The position numbers and the translations under genes were made by a program. This document shows positions 15,118 through 21,694 of a stretch of 29,088 nt of DNA, in pieces. Positions within the stretch are counted from its first letter, which is position 1. Each line of letters begins with the position of its first letter. Below the pieces are notes generated by a model. It saw only the letters and a program-made list of their open reading frames with translations, was not told the origin of the DNA and ran no database searches. Origin of the DNA: Acidimicrobiia bacterium (lineage in GTDB: Bacteria; Actinomycetota; Acidimicrobiia; Spongiisociales; UBA5794); NCBI GenBank assembly GCA_013003515.1, contig JABDIW010000201.1, positions 1 to 29,088 of the forward strand. The letters are read 5' to 3'.

Positions 15118-16161
15118 ATGGACCACATCCGCCTGACGGCGTTTTCCCACGGCGCCGGTTGAGCCTGCAAGCTCTCATCCGAAGAGCTGGCGCAGGTCCT
15201 GCGCCCCCTGGAGAACACACCGGTCACCGAGCATCCGGATCTCATCGTCGGCATCGGCGGTGCTGACGACGCCGCAGTCTTCCGCATCGACGCCGACACG
15301 GCGATAGCCCAGACAGTGGACTTCTTCACCCCCATCGTCGATGACGCATACGACTGGGGACGGATTGCCGCGGCCAACGCCCTCTCGGACATCTATGCGA
15401 TGGGCGCCACGCCTGCCATCGCTCTCCAGATCGCGGGTTGGCCGCGTGACTCGCTCCCCATGGATCTCCTGGCCGAGGTCTTTGCGGGCGGTGCCGACAT
15501 CCTGCGGCGCGCCCGTTGCACTCTCGTTGGCGGTCACAGCATCGACGACCAGGAGCCGAAATACGGGTTGGCCGTCACCGGCCTCGCTCATCCGGCGCGG
15601 ATCGTCACCAACGGGAACGCAAAGCCGGGCGACTTCCTGGTCCTGACCAAGCCGCTCGGTTCAGGGATTCTCGCCACTGCCATCAAGCGTGATCTCGCCT
15701 CTCCCGACCAGCAGCGAGAGGTCGTCGACATGATGACCGCGCTCAACGCCGGCGCTGCTTCGGTGATGACGTCCATCGGCGTACATTCGGCAACGGACGT
15801 CACCGGGTTCGGGTTGATCGGCCATCTCTCTGAGATCACCGCCACGTCCGGTGTCGGGGCATCGCTGTCGATCAACGCCATCCCGGTCCTGGACGGGGTG
15901 CGTGAACTAGCCGCTCAGGGCGTCGTGCCGGGAGGGTCGCATCGCAACCTCGCAGCAGCCGGCGGAGTTGCCGACCTCGACGCCATCGAAGAGGTCGATC
16001 GGTTGGTGATCACGGACGCCCAAACTTCAGGAGGTCTGCTCATGGCGGTGCCTCCGGCGCGTACCGAGGTGTTCATCAACGCCCTCGAGAGCCGAGACGA
16101 CGTGATGCTCGCCGCCGTGATCGGTGAGGTCACCGACGGAGACCGCATCGTCGTCACCTGA
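15118..16161 (+). CDS. selD: Selenide, water dikinase (selenophosphate synthetase) containing selenocysteine
   Basis: Makes selenophosphate from selenide and ATP, the selenium donor for selenocysteine and selenouridine. The reading frame starts at ATG 15118 with an exceptionally good Shine-Dalgarno (GAGGAGGTG) and gives 347 codons, the same length as E. coli SelD, if the in-frame TGA at 15160-15162 (codon 15) is read as selenocysteine. It falls exactly at the catalytic Cys/Sec position: S-H-G-A-G-U-A-C-K, with the essential Lys18 following. Downstream are G-I-G-G-A-D-D-A-A-V, D-F-F-T-P-I-V-D-D-A-Y-D-W-G-R-I-A-A-A-N-A-L-S-D and G-G-H-S, all typical of the AIR-synthase-like fold. Automatic callers may truncate it to start at 15316. 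The gene is monocistronic. It implies selA, selB and selC elsewhere. Confidence 0.93.
15160..15196 (+). promoter_or_regulatory. Sec UGA codon and candidate bacterial SECIS hairpin
   Basis: Right after the UGA, CCTGC (15164-15168) pairs with GCAGG (15192-15196), and AGCTCT (15170-15175) pairs with AGAGCT (15183-15188), leaving a 7-nt apical loop CATCCGA. The size and position fit a bSECIS element bound by SelB, though the loop begins only 14 nt after the UGA, slightly closer than usual. Confidence 0.65.
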
Positions 16162-16198
16162 GACGAAGGCCTCTGGCGGCGTGGGCCCCCGATGCCGA

Positions 16199-16204
16199 TA
16201 AGCT
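16199..16204 (+). promoter_or_regulatory. Putative -10 (TAAGCT) of the leaderless hydrolase gene
   Basis: TAAGCT is 7 nt before ATG 16212. ATG 16206, two codons upstream, would be only 1 nt away, so 16212 is preferred. Confidence 0.4.
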
Positions 16205-16211
16205 CATGGCG

Positions 16212-17117
16212 ATGAAGCGATTTCTTGCCTTTCTGGCCCTGGCGTGGGCGGGCTGGCGGCTGCTCGGTCCCCGTGAGGCCCCCCGATTCAGCGGTGTGCA
16301 ACGTCGACCGATCAAGGTGCCTGGTCGCACGGTCTTCGTGGGCCAGCGCGAGTTCATGGTGCGGCGATCCGGTATCGAGGGAGGGCCCCCGCTGGTCCTC
16401 ATCCATGGCTGGTTGTTCGACTCCGAGAGCATGTTCTATTCGCTGGTCCCCCACCTGACCGACCAGTTCGACGTGATCATGATCGATCACCGCGGTCACG
16501 GGAAGACGGACCGCATGGGTGATCGCTACGACATCGAGGATGCAGCCGATGACCTCGCCGCGGTCATCGCCACGCTCGATGTGGGGCCCGTGACCGTGTT
16601 CGGGTATTCGATGGGCGGCCTCATCGCCCAGTCGTTGGCTCTTCGCCACCCGGGCCTCGTGGAGCGGATGGTTCTCGCTGCCACCAGTGCGCACCCGGTC
16701 CCGTCGGCGCGGATCGGGTTCCGGGTCATCCTCAACGTGCTGCGCGCCATCGACCGCCTCAGCCCCACCGAGGGCAGCTGGGTCGGCCGGTTCATCCTCA
16801 GACAGCGAGGCAGCCTCGATCCCGAGCATGACCGGTTCATGTGGGAGATGCTGCAGCACCGTGATCAGGAGTCCTTCCACGAGGCAGGATGCGCCATCTG
16901 GCGATTCGACTCACGAGACTGGGTCCGCCGTCTCAAGGCCCCGTCGCTGGTCGTGATCCCGACCCATGACGAGGTGATGCCGTCGCCGCTGCAATACCAG
17001 CTGGCGTCTTTGCGCCCCGAGCGTGTGGTCGAACTGGCCGGCGTCGGCCACGAATCGATCGTGACCCGGCCCGCCGAGTACGCCAAGGCGATCTCCGCCT
17101 TCTGGCACGAGACCTGA
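16212..17117 (+). CDS. Alpha/beta hydrolase
   Basis: A 301-aa protein starting with a short hydrophobic segment (F-L-A-F-L-A-L-A-W-A-G-W) that may anchor it to the membrane. The alpha/beta-hydrolase core begins at about residue 60: oxyanion motif L-I-H-G-W-L, D-H-R-G-H-G-K-T-D, nucleophile elbow G-Y-S-M-G-G (Ser at about 133), acid Asp likely in P-T-H-D-E-V and catalytic His in G-V-G-H-E-S. The triad is complete. The substrate is unknown; lipases, esterases and haloperoxidase-like enzymes share the pattern. RNase HI starts 3 bp after its stop, so the two are probably cotranscribed. Confidence 0.88.
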   Translation: MKRFLAFLALAWAGWRLLGPREAPRFSGVQRRPIKVPGRTVFVGQREFMVRRSGIEGGPPLVLIHGWLFDSESMFYSLVPHLTDQFDVIMIDHRGHGKTDRMGDRYDIEDAADDLAAVIATLDVGPVTVFGYSMGGLIAQSLALRHPGLVERMVLAATSAHPVPSARIGFRVILNVLRAIDRLSPTEGSWVGRFILRQRGSLDPEHDRFMWEMLQHRDQESFHEAGCAIWRFDSRDWVRRLKAPSLVVIPTHDEVMPSPLQYQLASLRPERVVELAGVGHESIVTRPAEYAKAISAFWHET

Positions 17118-17120
17118 TCC

Positions 17121-17609
17121 ATGCCCGACCGCCTGCTGACCCTTGCCGAAGTCCTCGATCGCTATCCCGACGGGGTCTCGTCGGGCGTGTTCACCGACGG
17201 CAGTTCGGTCCCCAATCCCGGGCCGGGCGGCTGGGGCGCCGTGTACGTGCGTGACGGTGAGGTCATCGGGCAGGACTACGGGTACGAAGAGGACACCACC
17301 AACAACCGGATGGAGCTGATGGCGATCATCAAGGGCTACGCCCTGGTCCCCGAGGGGGTGCCGGCCGTGCTCTACAGCGACAGCAACCTGGCGGTGCGAA
17401 CGCTCAACGAGTGGGCGGCGGGCTGGGAGCGCCGGGGGTGGAAGCGCAAGACCGGGCCGGTCGAGAACCTGGATCTCGTCAAGAAGGCGTTCTATCAGAC
17501 CCGACGACGACCCGAGATCACGGTGACCTGGATCAAGGCCCACGATGGGCACCGGTGGAACGAGTACGCGGACGCACTCGCCACTGCCTGGCAGCGGTCG
17601 GAGCTGTGA
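17121..17609 (+). CDS. rnhA: Ribonuclease HI
   Basis: Degrades the RNA strand of RNA-DNA hybrids. The 162-aa product has all four acidic active-site residues in family context: Asp in F-T-D-G-S-S (about residue 27), Glu in N-N-R-M-E-L-M-A (about 67), Asp in L-Y-S-D-S-N (about 90) and Asp in N-E-Y-A-D-A-L-A (about 154). The W-I-K-A-H-D-G-H motif carries the catalytic-type His. An N-terminal extension of about 20 residues precedes the core. It is 3 bp behind the hydrolase gene. Confidence 0.93.
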   Translation: MPDRLLTLAEVLDRYPDGVSSGVFTDGSSVPNPGPGGWGAVYVRDGEVIGQDYGYEEDTTNNRMELMAIIKGYALVPEGVPAVLYSDSNLAVRTLNEWAAGWERRGWKRKTGPVENLDLVKKAFYQTRRRPEITVTWIKAHDGHRWNEYADALATAWQRSEL

Positions 17610-17610
17610 C

Positions 17611-17706
17611 TCAGTGGGGGTGGGTGTGCGTGGACTCGACCGTCATGAACTTCGTGACGGCAAACCCGATGCCAACCAGAACGAGCAGGAAGAGCACTTT
17701 CTTCAT
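17611..17706 (-). CDS. Small single-pass membrane protein, 31 aa
   Basis: A 31-aa open frame starting M-K-K-V-L-F-L-L-V-L-V-G-I-G-F-A-V, i.e. two lysines and one hydrophobic segment, then a short His-rich tail (T-H-T-H-P-H). Short proteins of the MKK-L-L-F-L type (for example the DLW-39 group) are common in actinobacteria; this one lacks a DLW motif. TATCCT (minus strand, 17720-17715) lies 8 nt before the ATG, in line with leaderless genes here. It lies between RNase HI and ctaA on the opposite strand. Function unknown; a role near haem A synthesis is only a guess from position. Confidence 0.6.
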   Translation of the reverse strand: MKKVLFLLVLVGIGFAVTKFMTVESTHTHPH

Positions 17707-17714
17707 CGCCCTCA

Positions 17715-17720
17715 AGGATA
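17715..17720 (-). promoter_or_regulatory. Putative -10 (TATCCT) of the 31-aa gene
   Basis: On the minus strand TATCCT is 8 nt upstream of the ATG at 17706, in the 39-bp divergent gap shared with ctaA. Confidence 0.4.
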
Positions 17721-17745
17721 CGCGCTCGAAGGGCCTAGATAGACC

Positions 17746-18684
17746 GTGACCGACCGTCTCAGCCCCCGGTTCGTTCAGCTCGCCTGGTTTTCCCTGGTCG
17801 TGACCACGATCGTCATCAGCACCGGGGCGCTGGTTCGTGCCACCGAATCCGGCGCCGGTTGCGGTGAGTCGTGGCCGCGATGCGACGGCGCCCTGATCCC
17901 CGTGTCGACCGACGCCGCCACCGTCATCGAGTTCACCCACCGCATGGCCACCGTTGCCTCGTCGATCGCTGTGGCCTGGTTGGTGATCTGGGCGTTGCGG
18001 GCCGTGGGGCGGAGCCATCGGGTCGGGAGAGCCGCCCTGGCCACCGCCGGCTTCTTCGCCGGTGAGGTGGTCATCGGTGCTCTGCTCGTTGTGTTCGGCT
18101 GGGTCGACCAGGACTCTTCGGTTGGCCGACTGATCGTGGTGCCGCTCCACCTCGTGAACACGTTTCTCCTGCTCGGAGCCATCACGCTCGTCGCCTGGTG
18201 GGCTGCGGGCCACCGAGCGATCGAATGGAAGGGCGCGGCGCGCCGTCCCGTGGCGGTCGCCATCGGCGGAATGCTGCTCATCGGCATAACCGGGGCGTGG
18301 AACGCGCTCGCCGACACTCTGTTCCCTCCGGATTCGGTTCTCGACGCTGTCCGCCAGGAGTTCGGCAACTCGGCGGAGCTGCTGGTCCGGCTGCGTGTGA
18401 TCCACCCGATCGTTGCGATCGCCGTCGGGTTGTCTCTCGTGTGGTTCGCCAGACGGGTCCGCGCCCGTCTCGACGACGACGCCCGGAGGTTCAGTCGCTG
18501 GATCGAGTTGATCGTCTTCGGGCAGTTCGTCATCGGGATCCTCAACATCGCCTTGCTGACGCCTGTGGAGGTTCAGCTCATCCACCTCGCGGTGGCCGAC
18601 GTCCTCTGGGTCCTCGTCGTTCTGGTGGCGGCGTCCGCTCTCGAGACCTCCAGCCGGCCCGAGCTGGTCGAAGCGCCATCGTGA
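17746..18684 (+). CDS. ctaA: Haem A synthase (COX15/CtaA)
   Basis: Oxidises the C8 methyl of haem O to give haem A for aa3-type cytochrome oxidase. The 312-aa integral membrane protein has about eight hydrophobic helices. Family residues are visible: E-F-T-H-R-M at about residue 64, H-L-V-N-T-F at about 135, R-V-I-H-P-I at about 223 and Q-L-I-H-L-A at about 278 (haem-ligand histidines). The first loop carries the Cys pair C-G-E-S-W-P-R-C as in Bacillus CtaA. The GTG start has a TAGATA box only 4 nt upstream, an outlier for the leaderless pattern. The stop overlaps ctaB (GTGA). Confidence 0.92.
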   Translation: MTDRLSPRFVQLAWFSLVVTTIVISTGALVRATESGAGCGESWPRCDGALIPVSTDAATVIEFTHRMATVASSIAVAWLVIWALRAVGRSHRVGRAALATAGFFAGEVVIGALLVVFGWVDQDSSVGRLIVVPLHLVNTFLLLGAITLVAWWAAGHRAIEWKGAARRPVAVAIGGMLLIGITGAWNALADTLFPPDSVLDAVRQEFGNSAELLVRLRVIHPIVAIAVGLSLVWFARRVRARLDDDARRFSRWIELIVFGQFVIGILNIALLTPVEVQLIHLAVADVLWVLVVLVAASALETSSRPELVEAPS

Positions 18685-19574
18685 GTGGCATCACCGTCGT
18701 CGACCCTCGAGGGGCCTCGGTGCCCGTGTGGCGGTCCTACGTCGAGTTGACCAAGCCCCGCATCATCGAGTTGCTCCTGGTCACGACCGTCCCGGCGATG
18801 TTCGTGGCGACGGGAGGTTGGCCTGACTGGTGGCTGGTGCTCGCCACCCTGATCGGTGGCACGTTGTCGGCCGGCGGAGCCAACGCGATCAACAACGCCA
18901 TCGACCACGACATCGACCAGCTGATGCGGCGCACCTCGCGCCGTCCGGTCCCAACCGACCGGGTCAACTCCCGTCAGGCCCTTGCCTTCGGCATCGTTCT
19001 CGGCGCAGCGGGCTTCGGGTGGCTGTGGGCTACCACCAACCTGCTCGCTGCCGGCCTGTCTACGTCCGGGCTCCTGTTCTACGTGTTCGTCTACACGCTG
19101 TGGCTGAAGCGGTCGACGACGCAGAACATCGTCATCGGTGGGGCCGCCGGCTCGGTGCCGGCTCTCGTCGGATGGGCGGCGGTCACCGGTGATCTCGCGG
19201 TGGCGGCGTGGGTCATGTTCGCCATCATCTTCTTCTGGACTCCACCGCACTTTTGGGCTCTGGCTCTGCGATATCGGGACGACTACGAGCGTGCCGGTGT
19301 CCCGATGCTGCCGGTCGTCGTCGGGGAGAAGCCGACACTCCAGGCGATCCTCGCCTATTCGGCCGTCGTGACCGGCGTGTCGCTCCTGTTGTTCCTCACG
19401 CCGCCCGTCGGCTGGGTGTACTTGGTGGCGGCGGCGGTCCTGGGGGCGGTTCTGATGGCTTCGGCCGTCCGGTTGCGATCTGCACCGCAACGGGCGATGT
19501 CGTTCTTCGGCTACTCGAACGTGTACCTCGCAGGGTTGTTCGTGGCGATGGCCGTCGACGCGGTGATCAGCTGA
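18681..19574 (+). CDS. ctaB: Protohaem IX farnesyltransferase (haem O synthase)
   Basis: A UbiA-family prenyltransferase adding farnesyl to haem B. The frame is open far upstream, but GTG 18681, sharing GTGA with the ctaA stop, gives a 297-aa protein starting just before the conserved V-E-L-T-K-P-R-I-I-E-L. The first Asp-rich motif is N-A-I-N-N-A-I-D-H-D-I-D-Q-L-M-R-R-T-S-R-R-P, and the second region Y-R-D-D-Y-E-R-A-G-V-P-M-L-P is present. Several hydrophobic helices fit the family. The product of CtaB feeds CtaA, and the overlap shows they form an operon. Its last 8 bp overlap a convergent small gene. Confidence 0.94.
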   Translation: MSGITVVDPRGASVPVWRSYVELTKPRIIELLLVTTVPAMFVATGGWPDWWLVLATLIGGTLSAGGANAINNAIDHDIDQLMRRTSRRPVPTDRVNSRQALAFGIVLGAAGFGWLWATTNLLAAGLSTSGLLFYVFVYTLWLKRSTTQNIVIGGAAGSVPALVGWAAVTGDLAVAAWVMFAIIFFWTPPHFWALALRYRDDYERAGVPMLPVVVGEKPTLQAILAYSAVVTGVSLLLFLTPPVGWVYLVAAAVLGAVLMASAVRLRSAPQRAMSFFGYSNVYLAGLFVAMAVDAVIS

Positions 19575-19743
19575 GGACGGCGACCACAAGCGCCACCATT
19601 CCCGCCGCCGGTAACACCAGCCATACCCGATCCATCCACGGACGATGGCCATGGGCCCGGACGTCGACGACGATGGCGACCGCAACTCCGACGACGAGCA
19701 GAGCGATGGCAGCAATGGCAGTGACGGTCTCGGCGATGGTCAT
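19567..19743 (-). CDS. Small two-helix membrane protein, 58 aa
   Basis: Translation gives 58 residues with two clear hydrophobic segments: about residues 8-26 (A-I-A-A-I-A-L-L-V-V-G-V-A-V-A) and about 40-57 (W-L-V-L-P-A-A-G-M-V-A-L-V-V-A-V-L), joined by a polar loop with R-A-H-G-H-R-P-W-M-D-R. The pattern is what a real small membrane protein shows and not what a random high-GC frame shows. TATGCT on the minus strand (19757-19752) is 8 nt before the ATG. It overlaps the ctaB end by 8 bp tail to tail and is divergent from the kinase gene. It fills an otherwise empty 210-bp gap. Function unknown. Confidence 0.65.
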   Translation of the reverse strand: MTIAETVTAIAAIALLVVGVAVAIVVDVRAHGHRPWMDRVWLVLPAAGMVALVVAVLS

Positions 19744-19751
19744 CGTCGTGA

Positions 19752-19757
19752 AGCATA
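19752..19757 (-). promoter_or_regulatory. Putative -10 (TATGCT) of the 58-aa gene
   Basis: On the minus strand, 8 nt before the ATG at 19743, with no Shine-Dalgarno. Confidence 0.4.
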
Positions 19758-19771
19758 CGAGTCGTTGCCTC

Positions 19772-19777
19772 TAGCCT
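19772..19777 (+). promoter_or_regulatory. Putative -10 (TAGCCT) of the leaderless kinase gene
   Basis: TAGCCT is 7 nt before the GTG at 19785; no Shine-Dalgarno is present. Confidence 0.45.
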
Positions 19778-19784
19778 CGCCGCC

Positions 19785-20819
19785 GTGGACACCGCCCCGA
19801 TCAGACCAGAGGAGCGCTTCGACGAGGAGAGCGTCGCCGCCTACCTGCGGCAGGCCCTCCCCGAGCTCATCGGCGACGCCCCGATCGAGTTCGAGCAGTT
19901 CCCCGGTGGCGCAGCCAACCTCACCTATCTGGTGCGAGCGGGGGACCTCGAGCTGGTGCTGAGGCGGCCACCACTGGGACCCGTGGCGCCGGGGGCTCAT
20001 GACATGTCCCGGGAGTATCGGGTGCTGTCGAGGCTCTGGGAGGAGTACCGGCTCGCCCCTCGGGCCTACCACCACTGTGAGGACCCGTCTGTGATCGGCA
20101 AGGACTTCTTCGTCATGGAGCGCCGCCGGGGTCACGTCATTCGTCGCCAGTGGCCGTCGGGTTTCGACGACAGGGCTCGGCTCCGACTCGGGAACGGCCT
20201 GGTCGACGCCCTCGTCGACCTGCATCGCGTCGACCCTGCCGGCGTCGGGCTCGAGGACCTGGGTCGTCCTGCCGGTTTCGTGGAGCGGCAGGTCGCCGGT
20301 TGGTCGCGGCGCTGGTCTGCTGCGGCGACGCGGCCCGTCCCGGCGATGGACGAGCTCTCGACCCGGCTCGCCGAGGAGGTCCCCGAGCCTCAGGCGGCCG
20401 TGATCCTCCACAACGACTTCAAGCTCGACAACACGATGACCGACGCCGACGGCAATCTCGTCGCGGTCTTCGACTGGGACATGGCGACGCTGGGGGACCC
20501 CCTCGTCGACCTGGGGACGATGCTGGCGTACTGGGCGGACCCCGATGACCCGACGTTCTTGATATTCGGTGCTCAGGCGGTGACATTGGCCCCGCACATG
20601 GCGAAGGGCGACGTGGTGGCCCGCTACGCAGAACAGTCGGGCCTCGATGTGACATCGATCGCGTACTACGAGGCGCTCGCACTGTGGCGCATCGCCACGA
20701 TCATCGAACAGATCTATGCGCGGTTCGTGGCTGGGCAGACGTCCGATGATCGGTTTGCGGGATTCGAGCCGATTGCCCCGCTCCTTGCCGACGCCGCTCT
20801 GGTCAAGTTGACGGGTTGA
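19785..20819 (+). CDS. APH-family phosphotransferase (ACAD10/11-type)
   Basis: A 344-aa kinase-fold protein of the aminoglycoside phosphotransferase superfamily. Motifs: F-P-G-G-A-A-N-L-T-Y-L-V in the N-lobe, catalytic loop L-H-N-D-F-K-L-D-N-T-M (Asp at about residue 210) and the metal-binding V-F-D-W-D-M-A-T-L-G-D-P-L-V-D-L-G. The C-terminal part (L-W-R-I-A-T-I-I-E-Q-I-Y-A-R) resembles the ACAD10/11-associated phosphotransferases that act with acyl-CoA dehydrogenases on 4-hydroxy acids, and not true antibiotic kinases. No acyl-CoA dehydrogenase gene is adjacent, so the substrate is uncertain. No evidence of resistance function. Confidence 0.85.
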   Translation: MDTAPIRPEERFDEESVAAYLRQALPELIGDAPIEFEQFPGGAANLTYLVRAGDLELVLRRPPLGPVAPGAHDMSREYRVLSRLWEEYRLAPRAYHHCEDPSVIGKDFFVMERRRGHVIRRQWPSGFDDRARLRLGNGLVDALVDLHRVDPAGVGLEDLGRPAGFVERQVAGWSRRWSAAATRPVPAMDELSTRLAEEVPEPQAAVILHNDFKLDNTMTDADGNLVAVFDWDMATLGDPLVDLGTMLAYWADPDDPTFLIFGAQAVTLAPHMAKGDVVARYAEQSGLDVTSIAYYEALALWRIATIIEQIYARFVAGQTSDDRFAGFEPIAPLLADAALVKLTG

Positions 20820-20822
20820 AGG

Positions 20823-20850
20823 TCAAGCGGAATCGGCTTCATGCCGATAT
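20823..20850 (+). promoter_or_regulatory. Sigma-28 (FliA/WhiG)-type promoter of a 25-aa ORF
   Basis: TCAA (20823-20826) and GCCGATAT (20843-20850) are 16 nt apart, the same spacing as the element at 11708-11735. An ATG follows exactly 7 nt after the -10, giving a leaderless transcript. The inner part also forms a short hairpin, ATCGGC/GCCGAT (20832-20837 and 20843-20848), which could alternatively be a terminator remnant of the kinase gene. Confidence 0.5.
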
Positions 20851-20857
20851 CTATGAC

Positions 20858-20935
20858 ATGACAGATCGAATGGGTTTCATCACCCGTTTCGTCGCTCGAC
20901 TGATCATCGCCTCGAAGACGATTCGGCTCAGCTGA
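20858..20935 (+). CDS. Possible 25-aa cationic amphipathic peptide
   Basis: ATG 20858 to TGA 20933-20935. The peptide begins M-T-D-R-M-G-F-I-T-R-F-V and continues with A-R-L-I-I-A-S-K. It has four Arg and one Lys against one Asp, spaced among Ile/Leu/Phe/Val as in an amphipathic helix that could lie on a membrane. The frame fills the gap between the kinase gene and the convergent flavin reductase gene almost exactly. The support is the sigma-28-like promoter ending 7 nt upstream; there is no homology evidence and a chance ORF cannot be excluded. Confidence 0.4.
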   Translation: MTDRMGFITRFVARLIIASKTIRLS

Positions 20936-20938
20936 GGG

Positions 20939-21424
20939 TCAACCCAGGTAGGCCCCGCGGTAGTAGAGGAGCGGATCGCCGTCGCTGACGTCGCCGGACT
21001 CCACCTCTCCGATGAAGATCAAGTGATCGCCGGCTTCCTCGGTCCTCTGCACCCTGCACACGAGATGTGCGACGGCGCCATCGAGGACGGGCAGGCCGGT
21101 GTCGTCCTGCTCATACGCAACCGAGAACAGACGTTCCTCGGCGTCCAGGTAGGCGAACTGGTCCGAAACCGTTTGCTGGTCGGCGGCGAGGATGTTGACC
21201 ACGAAGCGGCGGGAGCCCTCGATCAGGTCGGTGGTCGGCTTCCCCCTGGTGAGACACACCAGGACGAGCGGCGGGTCCATGGACACCGATGAGAATGCGG
21301 ACACGGTCATGCCGCTGGCTTCTCCCCCGTGTGCCGAGGTCACAACGGTCACACCCGTGGCGAAGCTGCCAACGAGTGATCGAAACTGTTCTGGACTGAC
21401 AAGGTCTGATGAGGTGTCGGACAT
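20939..21424 (-). CDS. Flavin reductase-like FMN-binding protein
   Basis: A 161-aa protein of the flavin reductase-like domain family (HpaC/RutF/DszD type), which supplies reduced flavin to two-component monooxygenases. Typical segments: G-S-F-A-T-G-V-T-V-V-T at about residues 18-28, G-M-T-V-S-A-F-S-S-V-S-M-D-P-P-L-V-L-V at about 38-56, F-V-V-N-I-L-A at about 74-80, and H-L-I-F-I-G-E-V near the end. The length matches the family. No monooxygenase partner is adjacent. TAGGCT lies 8 nt upstream of the ATG on the minus strand, so the mRNA may be leaderless. Confidence 0.9.
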   Translation of the reverse strand: MSDTSSDLVSPEQFRSLVGSFATGVTVVTSAHGGEASGMTVSAFSSVSMDPPLVLVCLTRGKPTTDLIEGSRRFVVNILAADQQTVSDQFAYLDAEERLFSVAYEQDDTGLPVLDGAVAHLVCRVQRTEEAGDHLIFIGEVESGDVSDGDPLLYYRGAYLG

Positions 21425-21432
21425 GGCCGATG

Positions 21433-21438
21433 AGCCTA
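21433..21438 (-). promoter_or_regulatory. Putative -10 (TAGGCT) of the flavin reductase gene
   Basis: On the minus strand, 8 nt before the ATG at 21424; no Shine-Dalgarno is seen. Confidence 0.4.
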
Positions 21439-21492
21439 ACCAACCGTTGACATCGGCAGTGACTAGTCAGGGCGCCCTGGCCGAATCTGCTC

Positions 21493-21521
21493 TTGCCGGT
21501 GCCGGGGGGTGTCTGTATCGT
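21493..21521 (+). promoter_or_regulatory. Promoter of the aromatic attenuator
   Basis: -35 TTGCCG (21493-21498), a 17-bp spacer and -10 TATCGT (21516-21521). The predicted start is at about 21528, right before the leader peptide ATG at 21531. Confidence 0.6.
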
Positions 21522-21530
21522 CGCACCAAG

Positions 21531-21596
21531 ATGAGGTGTCGATACTTCTTCGCGTATGTGTTTACCGGGCGACATGCCCGGGCCGATGCGCGCTGA
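21531..21596 (+). CDS. Tyr/Phe-rich attenuator leader peptide, 21 aa
   Basis: The peptide starts M-R-C-R-Y-F-F-A-Y-V-F and ends with a basic tail before TGA 21594-21596. Five of residues 5-11 are Tyr or Phe, far above chance in such a GC-rich sequence, because their codons (TAC, TTC, TTC, TAT, TTT) are AT-rich. It lies between a promoter and a rho-independent terminator upstream of an aromatic-pathway gene, the classic layout of a ribosome-mediated attenuator that senses charged tRNA-Tyr/Phe. Confidence 0.8.
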   Translation: MRCRYFFAYVFTGRHARADAR

Positions 21597-21655
21597 GTAC
21601 CGACACCCACCACCACCGCCACCAGCCCGGAGCCCCCGACGGCACCGGGTTTTTT
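21565..21655 (+). terminator. Attenuator: terminator with competing antiterminator
   Basis: Terminator: CCCGG (21626-21630) with CCGGG (21645-21649) plus GCC/GGC inside, followed by six T (21650-21655). Upstream hairpin: CCGGGC (21565-21570) with GCCCGG (21576-21581). Antiterminator: CCGGGC (21578-21583) can pair with GCCCGG (21625-21630), which breaks the terminator. A ribosome stalled at the Tyr/Phe codons (21543-21563) would cover the first arm and free 21578-21583, so read-through should rise when Tyr or Phe is short. Confidence 0.75.
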
Positions 21656-21694
21656 CGTGGCCGCAGTGGGGGACAGGGGGAAGGAATCAAGAAC

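Noticed and set aside
16194..16201. GCCGATAA, a perfect sigma-28 -10, upstream of the alpha/beta hydrolase
   Set aside because: No TAAA or TCAA lies 15-16 nt upstream, and the overlapping TAAGCT fits the leaderless pattern better.
17611..18585. Long minus-strand ORF across ctaA
   Set aside because: Its sequence is low-complexity Asp/Arg/His-rich antisense of ctaA; only the last 31 codons, after an internal ATG, look like a protein.
21582..21589. GCCGATGC in the attenuator leader as a third sigma-28 promoter
   Set aside because: No -35 at the right distance, and it lies within the leader peptide coding sequence.
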